A DNA stretch of 47,872 bases from positions 1 through 47,872 of the forward strand of contig NZ_MRCE01000050.1 of assembly GCF_001904725.1 (NCBI RefSeq), read 5' to 3'. The position numbers and the translations under genes are program-made. Position 1 is the first letter of the stretch. Each line of letters begins with the position of its first letter. Below the pieces are notes generated by a model. It saw nothing but the letters and a program-made list of their open reading frames with translations. It was not told the DNA's origin and did not search any database. This DNA comes from Phormidium ambiguum IAM M-71 (GTDB lineage: Bacteria; Cyanobacteriota; Cyanobacteriia; Cyanobacteriales; Aerosakkonemataceae). Below are positions 1-7,841 of this stretch, one piece after another.

Positions 1-32
1 CAGTTGCTCTCCATTTAATCAATCCTCAACAT

Positions 33-722
33 TTAAGAAATTGGTTTGCTCGTTGTTGCTATTGTACCTCTTAACAGCGCAAAGCGCTGTAATCCTGCAC
101 TTAAACAAAGTCGGTCAAATTCAGTGAGGTACAAGTTAGCTAAAGCACCGGAAAGAATAGCACCTTGCAATACTCCTTGACCAAAATTTCGGCGCATAGA
201 ACCAATTACAATGTCAGACTTTAGTTGCTGTTCGATTAATTGCAGTAAAATGGGTTCTAGCTGCAATTGCTCTAAATTGGTGAGTAATAACGCCCAGCAA
301 AGATTGTCGAAAAATTTCTCGATATCAGCCTTGACAATCCAAGTCGGTTGGAACTGATAATAAGAATACAGATGTTTGACTGCCATCTGTATTCCCCGAT
401 TGGGACGGTAAGCATAGCTGCAATCGAGAAATAGTTCTTCTAATGGGAAGTAAAGTTCATTCAGCAGCAAGCGAGAAACAATTCTATCCCGCACTGTCTG
501 AATTCCAATCAACCGTTTACCGCCACTACTTTTTGACAGATAAAATCCTTTGGCAGGGCTGACTCTGTAAATTTCACTTTGCAGTTGATGGTGTAAAATT
601 GGTAATTGTTGACGAACAATTCCTGCAAATAAATCGGTAGTAATGCCATCAATACCAGCACTTTTGCTTCCCTTACGAACTTGTTCCCAAGCAATTTTGA
701 GAAGCTGTGGGGCAAATTCCAT
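33..722 (-). pseudogene. Truncated reverse transcriptase (group II intron/CRISPR-type RT fold)
   Basis: The 229-aa product begins like an RNA-directed DNA polymerase: an AGIDGIT segment near residue 23, a GGKRLIGIQTVRDRI block, SYAYRPNRG, the motif-3 core KADIEKFFDN with the first catalytic Asp, and the motif-4 stretch QGAILSGALANLYL. The protein then runs into an unrelated tail and stops about 20 residues after motif 4, where a YxDD box should follow. No YxDD is visible in the other two frames of the remaining bases, so the catalytic core is incomplete. The reading frame was probably broken by deletion or fusion close to the window edge. It is divergent from the STAND NTPase gene, sharing a 127-bp gap. 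RT family membership is clear. Whether it came from an intron, a CRISPR-linked RT or an abortive-infection RT cannot be told from this fragment. Confidence 0.75.
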
Positions 723-772
723 TTAGTTACTTATCTCTCCAACAAACTCGATATTTCTATGGTTGCAGTCGG

Positions 773-828
773 GTATATGAGTTCGTATATGAGTAATTGA
801 CAGGAGTATATGAGTTGGTGTATGACTT
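773..828. promoter_or_regulatory. Four direct repeats, candidate operator between RT and STAND genes
   Basis: Four copies of an 11-bp word lie at 773-783, 785-795, 806-816 and 818-828. The first and third read GTATATGAGTT; the others differ at one or two positions. Start-to-start spacings are 12, 21 and 12 bp, so they form two pairs separated by about two helical turns. They end 21 bp before the ATG of the HTH-bearing NTPase. This arrangement fits cooperative binding by a helix-turn-helix protein, possibly the N-terminal domain of that NTPase (inference). Confidence 0.5.
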
Positions 829-849
829 GGGTAGAGCTTTGAAAGAACA

Positions 850-3800
850 ATGGCACAGCGATCGCTACGTGCATCAGCGTCGGGTATCGAAAAAGCTAAA
901 TTGGTCTTAAAGCGTCGTTCTTTGACTCAAAAAGCTTTTGGGGAAGAATTAGGAATCGCTTGGTCAACAATTAACAAATTTTTTAACGGTAAACCGATTT
1001 ATAGAACAATTTTTTTGGAAATTTGTCATCAACTAAGCTTAGATTGGCAAGAAATAGTTGGGATAAAAGATATAAAAAATGATGAAACTCCATCTCAGCT
1101 GCTAGCAGATGTCCGTCGCTACGCTTCTATTGCTAGAGAAGCACTTAATCCGCGCATTTTACAAAGAATTGAACGTAAAATCGTTCAAGAAAAATATATA
1201 CCTGCCATTCAACGTGGTATTAGCAACGTACAACCAAGAATTGTACCGATTATCGCACCAGCTGGATACGGAAAAAGTACAATTTTAGGAAACATTTACG
1301 ACGAACTGATTAAAGTAGAAGTCAGTTGGGTAGTACTTGTTTTATGCAACTCTTTCAATATTGAATCAACACCATCAGCAGAAAAGTTAGCATTTACTTT
1401 AGGTGAAACAGCTAGCGGTAAACAACTATCGATCGCGCAGTTAGCTGCTAATTTAAAAATAGAATGTGGTAGGGGTGTTTTGTTAATCGATACCTTAGAT
1501 TTAGTTTTAAACCGCCATTTAGCAACAGCTTTTACTAATGTAATGCGACAATTAATAGATGCAGGCGCAACGGTAGTTTTTACTTGTCGCGATCACGAAT
1601 ACAATGACTTTTTAGAACCTCCCCGCGAAAAGATGGCAGCAATTAGCGATACAATCGATCGCTATAACGTCCCCACATTCGATCGCGCTGAAATCAGAGA
1701 AGCTGCGGCAACTTTTTTTCATAAGTCTCGAAAGACTACACTAGAAATAGGATACAGTTTTGCCGATCGCATTTTAAGTTTATCCGCTGATAGTCGTCCT
1801 CTGCAAGAAATCACCTGCAATCCCTTATTATTAGCTTTACTGTGCGATCTTTTCGCCAAAGATGGCAATGTTCCTGCTGACTTAACTGTGAGTAAACTTT
1901 ACCAAAGATATTGGCACGAAAAAATTGTTTACAGCCGTATTGATGACAGTCATACTTCCCTATTAGCGCTTGAAAAAGAAAATTTCTGTCTCGCTTTCGC
2001 CAAATCTCTATTTCAAATGTCTGGTGAAAAACTTTGCGAATCTGCTTATCGAGACGAACTGGGAATTAACTTCACCAAAATTGTTGCTACGGCTTATGAT
2101 AGTTTACTGAGTGAAGGTGTAATCGAACGTTTACCTTCAACGAAAATTCACTTTTTCCACCAAACTTTATTAGAATATGCGATCGCTTACTGGTTAACTA
2201 GACACAACGCCAAAGAATACCGTTATCAATTATTGCAAACTCTGCAATTAAATAATAGTACTCATAATTATTGGTTTCCTGTTATTCGCCAACTTTTAAC
2301 TATTGTTGATGAATCAGAATTTGCCGAGATTGCCAATCAATTAGATATTGAACAAATGGTAGCTTTTCGAGCGATCGCTTTTGCTGCTGCTTCTCGTAGT
2401 GAAGAACAACCGCTTTTAAACTTATTACCTGTTGCTTTCATGCGAGGTAATGCTTATCAAAAAATATTGTATCGCGCCTTAGCTTCAGCTTCTGTACCTT
2501 TGCAACAAACAGCATGGAATTGTATATTAACTATTTTACGAGAAGGCGAGCGAGCTACCGCCTCTAGTGCCGCACAAACTATTGGTGCTATGCTGAATGC
2601 TTGGGGAACATCTTTAAGCGATCGTCTTGAACAAGCTATCAACGCTATATCCCTGCGTACTTCAAGCAACAATAACATTAATGAACAAGCGCAACTTTAC
2701 GGCTGGTTAGTTGATGCAGTTAGTTCAATAATTACGGGAAACATTGATAATGAAGCATTACGTATTTTAGCCAAACATTATTTCAAGTTTTCCGAAGGTA
2801 CTCGAACGACAGTTATTTCCCTTCACTTACTACCAGAAGTAACTCCCCACACCCAAATAGAATTATTTAATATTATCAAGACTGCACCTTTACCCAAACG
2901 TACCGAATTTAAATTTAAACAAGAATTTGCTAAATTTTTAGCCGTTACCTTACCAACCGAAATCGAAAAATCTCCCTTACCATCAACTGAAGCTTGGTTG
3001 GATAGCTTGCATCATCCGATTCAGACTGGTTTTGATTTGATTCAAGCCAAAGCGATCGGGATATGTGCAGCTAATAATCCTAATCTATTAACTGGTATTT
3101 TGCAAGACTTTATTACCGGTGATAAGAAAAATACTAATAATAATTTATTTGCTTTAATAGAAGCCATAGCTTCTGGTGCTAACAACCAAATAACTGAAGA
3201 ATTAATTAAAATTAACTATCTTCCTTCAGAACGGTTTAAGTCAGTAATTACCCTTTTAAAGGAGATGAATAGTACGCTGGAGTTTAGCCAGCGTGAATCT
3301 TTAGCGAACTGGATAAAACCAATGGCGATCGAGTATCCCGAACAATGGTTGCCAAGTTTGGCTGATTTAGCTCAAAATTCTCCAACAATCCAAAACTTAG
3401 TTATAGAACTATTCTCGAATTTACCATTAGAAAAACAAGCAGCTACAGTCAACAAAAATTTGTTATTACTTATTCCTAAATTAGCAGATAGCTTATCCAA
3501 TATAACTGATGATGAGCGAATTTATTTGGCATTAATTGAAGTTTATCAAGAGAGTGCAAAAACCTCTGACTCAGATATTTACAAGTTAATTGATTTTACA
3601 GTAAAATCGCATAAGAAGATAGCTATTGCTGCTGCTACTGCTATCTTTAGCTTATCTGGAGAAAGAAGTTTACCAAATTTAAGAGAGTTCTTACCTTTGG
3701 CAAATTCTAGCTTTCCAGGAGTCAGACTAAACTATTTATCAAGTGTGAAAAACCAGATAAGTCAATGGAATCTAATTATATACGAATCCGAATTAACAGA

Positions 3801-4320
3801 AATTTGTGCCAAATTTGCTCATGAAACAGAACCGCAAGTAATTCAACAGTTATGCGAACTAGTAGCTATTTGGGTTGATTTAAATAAATCTGTTCCTGGC
3901 AAAGTAGCACAAATTATTGGTGATATTCCCTCTCGGTTATTTGCACAGGGTTTATTAGAAGGAGGAGTTGTAGGTGCAGCGATCGATACTTTAAACGTCA
4001 TCGCGCAGCTTTCAAACCCCAATCTAAGTTCCCTGATTATAAATGTGACGCGACAGCTTTTACATCAAATAGATCTCAAAAAAGTTCAAGAGTCAAAAGT
4101 TGTCGATTTATTAGGTTCTGTAGCACGAATTGATTTAAACTTTTTACCGTATATAATTAATGAAGATTGTGCATCATTACCAGCGAGAAACCAACGCATA
4201 GTGGCGTTAACTGTCAGAAGAGTAGAGGGAATCGACTCACCTTTGCTGAAATGGTTTTTAATCAACCACAACAGCCAAGCAGAAGTAAAAAATTTAATTT
4301 TAGAATGGCAGGGTTTTTAG
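850..4320 (+). CDS. HTH - STAND/NACHT-like NTPase - HEAT-repeat protein
   Basis: A 1156-aa multidomain protein. Residues about 15-70 form an XRE-like helix-turn-helix (LTQKAFGEELGIAWSTINKF). A P-loop NTPase follows, with Walker A PAGYGKST at 137-144, Walker B VLLIDTLDL around 210-218 and a sensor-like TCRDHEY at 245-251, the arrangement seen in NACHT/STAND ATPases. The segment FLEICHQL...FHQTLLEYAIAYWL (around residues 435-450) resembles the winged-helix end of NACHT modules. Residues about 470-1156 are degenerate alpha-helical repeats of HEAT/ARM character, the usual ligand-sensing half of such proteins. STAND NTPases in bacteria act either as regulators or as phage sensors (bNACHT, Avs). 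Its place beside a methyltransferase-helicase defence cluster favours a defence or regulatory role. No separate nuclease or protease effector domain is visible, so the HTH may be the output domain. Confidence 0.72.
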   Translation: MAQRSLRASASGIEKAKLVLKRRSLTQKAFGEELGIAWSTINKFFNGKPIYRTIFLEICHQLSLDWQEIVGIKDIKNDETPSQLLADVRRYASIAREALNPRILQRIERKIVQEKYIPAIQRGISNVQPRIVPIIAPAGYGKSTILGNIYDELIKVEVSWVVLVLCNSFNIESTPSAEKLAFTLGETASGKQLSIAQLAANLKIECGRGVLLIDTLDLVLNRHLATAFTNVMRQLIDAGATVVFTCRDHEYNDFLEPPREKMAAISDTIDRYNVPTFDRAEIREAAATFFHKSRKTTLEIGYSFADRILSLSADSRPLQEITCNPLLLALLCDLFAKDGNVPADLTVSKLYQRYWHEKIVYSRIDDSHTSLLALEKENFCLAFAKSLFQMSGEKLCESAYRDELGINFTKIVATAYDSLLSEGVIERLPSTKIHFFHQTLLEYAIAYWLTRHNAKEYRYQLLQTLQLNNSTHNYWFPVIRQLLTIVDESEFAEIANQLDIEQMVAFRAIAFAAASRSEEQPLLNLLPVAFMRGNAYQKILYRALASASVPLQQTAWNCILTILREGERATASSAAQTIGAMLNAWGTSLSDRLEQAINAISLRTSSNNNINEQAQLYGWLVDAVSSIITGNIDNEALRILAKHYFKFSEGTRTTVISLHLLPEVTPHTQIELFNIIKTAPLPKRTEFKFKQEFAKFLAVTLPTEIEKSPLPSTEAWLDSLHHPIQTGFDLIQAKAIGICAANNPNLLTGILQDFITGDKKNTNNNLFALIEAIASGANNQITEELIKINYLPSERFKSVITLLKEMNSTLEFSQRESLANWIKPMAIEYPEQWLPSLADLAQNSPTIQNLVIELFSNLPLEKQAATVNKNLLLLIPKLADSLSNITDDERIYLALIEVYQESAKTSDSDIYKLIDFTVKSHKKIAIAAATAIFSLSGERSLPNLREFLPLANSSFPGVRLNYLSSVKNQISQWNLIIYESELTEICAKFAHETEPQVIQQLCELVAIWVDLNKSVPGKVAQIIGDIPSRLFAQGLLEGGVVGAAIDTLNVIAQLSNPNLSSLIINVTRQLLHQIDLKKVQESKVVDLLGSVARIDLNFLPYIINEDCASLPARNQRIVALTVRRVEGIDSPLLKWFLINHNSQAEVKNLILEWQGF

Positions 4321-4655
4321 CAATATTTAAGTAAAAAGAATGTTTATAAAATACAGCTATATAAGGTATGTCTAAAAAAGAGATATATTCATTTTATTAA
4401 AAAATAAACATTTATGGTCATCAATCAGGAAATTTTGATATAGCTTGGCATTAAGAAATAGATATGTCACATTTGACATTTGGGTTATTAAGCTACGCTG
4501 AGGCAGCAACAAACTATTAAAAACTTACTAAAAGGTACGCCTTTGCTACTCAAGGTTGCAAATTCGAGTGTGTCGTTAAAAAACCGTAAATTTACGCTAG
4601 TTTTGTTTTGGTACTCTGTCTTAAATTAAAAACTTGGAACAACCAACAATTAAGT
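4321..4655. promoter_or_regulatory. 335-bp gap before drmD with a palindromic candidate operator
   Basis: This gap is AT-rich and has no plausible gene. It contains a perfect 6-4-6 inverted repeat, ATGTCACATTTGACAT, at 4464-4479. The right arm includes TTGACA (4473-4478), a consensus -35 box, although the best -10-like hexamer downstream (4494-4499) is poor and closely spaced. A repressor bound at the palindrome would cover the -35 region. The upstream STAND gene ends at 4320 and no intrinsic terminator is evident. Confidence 0.35.
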
Positions 4656-7600
4656 ATGGCAAACTTGCTAGCAGGCACAGAAGTGGAAGCGCGATCGCTA
4701 CGCTGGGAAGTAGTAAGCAGTACCCAACTAGGGCAGCAAACACTTTACCGTCTGCGCTGCTTAGAGGGAGAACTGCGCGGGGAAGAATTTGACATCCTCT
4801 ATCCCTTTGAATCTATTGAACCAGTAATTCGCGATTTGCGTCCAGACCGCGCTGCACCATTAAGTAATTGGTTGGTTTACCACCAAGCTTTTCTTTTGGA
4901 ACAAGCACTGGGAACGGATGCACTGCTGGCAGTTCAACCAGGTCGTCTTTACCTTGAATCTTATCAACTGGTTCCGGTTCTGCGTGCTATTCGCATGAGT
5001 CGGGTGCGTTTGCTGTTGGCAGATGGAGTTGGTTTGGGGAAAACTATTCAAGCAGGGTTAATTATTACCGAGTTGATGGCGCGGCGAGTAGCGCATCGGA
5101 TTTTAATTGTTTCTCCGGCAGGGCCATTGTTGGAACAGTGGAAACTGGAAATGGCAGAACGGTTTGGTTTGCGGATGGATGAAATTAACCGCGCTAGGTT
5201 GGAGGAAATTCGCAGAGGCACGGAGTTAGGCGCAAATCCATTTGACCATATTTCCTTGGGAATTGCTTCGATCGATTTTCTGAAACAGGAAAAAATTATC
5301 GATTTGCTCGAAAGAGCGAGTTATGACATGGTGGTGTTGGATGAAGCGCATCACTGTATGGACTTAGGCGCGATCGAGGATCGGGAAGATTCTCAGCGCC
5401 GCCGACTTGCCCAAGTGTTAGCGCGTCGCTGTGATTCGTTACTATTACTAACGGCGACTCCCCATGATGGCAATGACCGTTCCTTTGCATCTCTGTGCGA
5501 ACTGTTAGACCCTTCTTTGATAGATGGAAGAGGAAGTTTGAGAAGCGATCGCTATCGTCGCCATGTTGTCCGTCGCTTGAAATCTCATATTCCTGGACGC
5601 TTCAAAACTCGCATCGTCCGACCAATATCAGTAACAGCTTCGCCAACATTACATCCTAATTTTGTAGTGTTACAACAGGGATTACTGGAATTAATTGCAC
5701 CAGAACTCCGTCGCGCTTTTAGGAATAAGCGTTATAACGATGTGTTGGCATTTATTGCTTTACTCAAACGCAGTGTTTCCACTGTGGCAGCTTGTAAATC
5801 AACATTAACAGTGGTGGCAGAACGATTTCAACAGTTGCTAACAGAAGGTTCGGAAACTCAAGAAAGTAAAAGGCAGAGGTTAAAAACACTACGAGATTAC
5901 TATCGAAAATTAGAACGGTTTGGCACGGTTAGTTTTGAAGAAGAACAAGAACAATTTGCCTTAGAAGCAGAAGAGTTAGCGCAAAATTTAGCCGAATTAG
6001 AACGGGAAGTTCGGTCTGGTTCGCGGAGTGTGGCTAAAATTTCTAATTTAGTAGAAGCACTGGATAATTTAGTTGAATTAGCTGATGTAGCAGTTGAACA
6101 AGATCCCAAATTGCACCAATTAATTGAAGAAATTCAACAAATTCGCTCTTCTGAACCAAATGCTAACGTACTAATTTACACGGAGTATATCACCAGTCAA
6201 CGTGCAGCAGCAAAAGCAATTCAAGCTGCGAAACTGGGCGAAGTATTGATGCTTTCTGGTGATGATGCAGATAAGGTGCGCTTAGAAATTACCGATCGCT
6301 TTCGCACAGAAACTAATTTAATATTAGTTAGCACTGATACCGCAGCAGAAGGTTTGAATTTACAGCAACGCTGTCATCATTTAATTCATTTAGAATTACC
6401 GTTTAATCCTAATCGATTAGAACAACGTAATGGAAGAATTGACCGTTTTGGGCAAGACCTCGATCCAATTGTCAGTTATTTGTTTTTACGGGGGACTTTT
6501 GAAGAGCGCATCTTACTGCGGTTGATTGCTAAGTATGAAAAACAACGAGCTATTTTGACTTTTGTGCCGAATACTTTGGGTTTAACAACTTCTACAGATG
6601 CAACCACTGCTAAACTATTAAAGGGATTGATGGATGAAGATGCGAAACTTTTTGAAGATGATACGCCGTTGTTAGTTGATTTAGAAACGGCAGATGAAAA
6701 TGAGGGAACCGATCCAGCCACTCGCGAATTATTAGAAGAAATTGACCATTCTTTAAAAGGATTTCGGGAAGCAGCACGCACTCATACTTGGTTAGGCGAT
6801 GCTGGGTTAAATGCAGAGTCGCGACTGCTGGCGGAAGCAGGGGAAGCAAAGGAAAAAGGCGATCGCACCCTATCAGTCAACCTCCTCAGTTTTGTCCGTG
6901 ATGCCGTTTATCTGGATGGCGGCGACTTTCGGGAAACGACGCAAACTGACATTTTTGAGGTGCGACTTCCCTCAAATTGGTGTTATGGGTTGGAGGAATT
7001 ACCGGGATATGATGCAAATACGCGCTATTTGCGATTAACTACGAATTTGGACGTTACCCGCGATGCCCAAAACCGCCCTGTGGGATTTTTGGGTCGCGCC
7101 CATCCTCTAGTCAGACGTGCTTTAGACCGAGTGCGAAATTTATCTTTTGGCAATGCAGATTCATACAGCCAAGACCCTCGCGCTAGTGTAGTAAAAGCAG
7201 ATGTTCCAAGTCCTACTTTACTATTTACATTTCTCGGTCGGGTTGCTAGCAGAATGGGGTCAGAATTTGAGCGAGTATTGGCGGTGAAGATTACCCATGA
7301 AAGAGAAACAGAATTTTATTTGCAAGCAAACCAATGGTTATGTTTGATAGATCCAAAACGGGCAATTAATACCAAAGATGTTTGGCAAAATTATTTTCAG
7401 CAGGGATGGGAAACGGCAAAAAGTTCGGCGCACTCAACTGCTGAAGGAGGTTGGCAGGTAGCAGTGAAAGATTTTGTTCGGGGATATACCCTTGAGTTAG
7501 AACGGGAACAAGATGCGATCGCCCAATGGTTGCAACTGCGAACTCAGGAAATTACTGGGGAAGTTGTCACCGCTATTCAAAGAAGTTTATTTGATACTGC

Positions 7601-7841
7601 TAACTCAGAAGAGCCAACTTTTCAGTCAGAATGGATGTATCTCAAAGACCCCGCGCAAAGGTTAGCTGCTTATGCCACTGATGTCACTCAACCTGCGAAA
7701 CTGCGTAGCGAAGCGGACGGGGTGTTACGTATCTATCGCCAGCGTTGCGAAATGATACAGTCGAGATTAGCACTGAGTAACCCAGAAATTTTGCCCTTGG
7801 GTGTTTTGATGCTGGTTCCAGAGGTAAATTATGACACTTGA
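4656..7841 (+). CDS. drmD: DISARM DrmD-like SNF2/HepA-family helicase
   Basis: A 1061-aa SF2 helicase of the Snf2/HepA type. Visible motifs are Walker A DGVGLGKT at 123-130, DEAH at 229-232, LLLTATPHDGND shortly after, and motif VI QRNGRIDRFGQ at 590-600, preceded by STDTAAEGLNLQ. The long C-terminal half is helical with many acidic clusters. The ATG at 4656 is preferred over an upstream in-frame TTG at 4608, which has no ribosome-binding site. The gene overlaps the downstream methyltransferase gene by 11 bp, so the two are surely co-transcribed. In class 1 DISARM, drmD and drmMI sit together in this order and restrict phage DNA alongside methylation of self DNA. Family assignment as a Snf2 helicase is firm; the DrmD name rests on length and on the neighbouring methyltransferase. 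Confidence 0.82.
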   Translation: MANLLAGTEVEARSLRWEVVSSTQLGQQTLYRLRCLEGELRGEEFDILYPFESIEPVIRDLRPDRAAPLSNWLVYHQAFLLEQALGTDALLAVQPGRLYLESYQLVPVLRAIRMSRVRLLLADGVGLGKTIQAGLIITELMARRVAHRILIVSPAGPLLEQWKLEMAERFGLRMDEINRARLEEIRRGTELGANPFDHISLGIASIDFLKQEKIIDLLERASYDMVVLDEAHHCMDLGAIEDREDSQRRRLAQVLARRCDSLLLLTATPHDGNDRSFASLCELLDPSLIDGRGSLRSDRYRRHVVRRLKSHIPGRFKTRIVRPISVTASPTLHPNFVVLQQGLLELIAPELRRAFRNKRYNDVLAFIALLKRSVSTVAACKSTLTVVAERFQQLLTEGSETQESKRQRLKTLRDYYRKLERFGTVSFEEEQEQFALEAEELAQNLAELEREVRSGSRSVAKISNLVEALDNLVELADVAVEQDPKLHQLIEEIQQIRSSEPNANVLIYTEYITSQRAAAKAIQAAKLGEVLMLSGDDADKVRLEITDRFRTETNLILVSTDTAAEGLNLQQRCHHLIHLELPFNPNRLEQRNGRIDRFGQDLDPIVSYLFLRGTFEERILLRLIAKYEKQRAILTFVPNTLGLTTSTDATTAKLLKGLMDEDAKLFEDDTPLLVDLETADENEGTDPATRELLEEIDHSLKGFREAARTHTWLGDAGLNAESRLLAEAGEAKEKGDRTLSVNLLSFVRDAVYLDGGDFRETTQTDIFEVRLPSNWCYGLEELPGYDANTRYLRLTTNLDVTRDAQNRPVGFLGRAHPLVRRALDRVRNLSFGNADSYSQDPRASVVKADVPSPTLLFTFLGRVASRMGSEFERVLAVKITHERETEFYLQANQWLCLIDPKRAINTKDVWQNYFQQGWETAKSSAHSTAEGGWQVAVKDFVRGYTLELEREQDAIAQWLQLRTQEITGEVVTAIQRSLFDTANSEEPTFQSEWMYLKDPAQRLAAYATDVTQPAKLRSEADGVLRIYRQRCEMIQSRLALSNPEILPLGVLMLVPEVNYDT

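Noticed and set aside
33-722. Diversity-generating retroelement
   Set aside because: No template/variable repeat pair or adenine-biased variable region is visible near the RT, and the YxDD box is missing.
4608-4655. Longer start for drmD at a TTG codon
   Set aside because: The TTG has no ribosome-binding site, and the extra 16 residues look unlike a Snf2 N-terminus. The ATG at 4656 is more likely.
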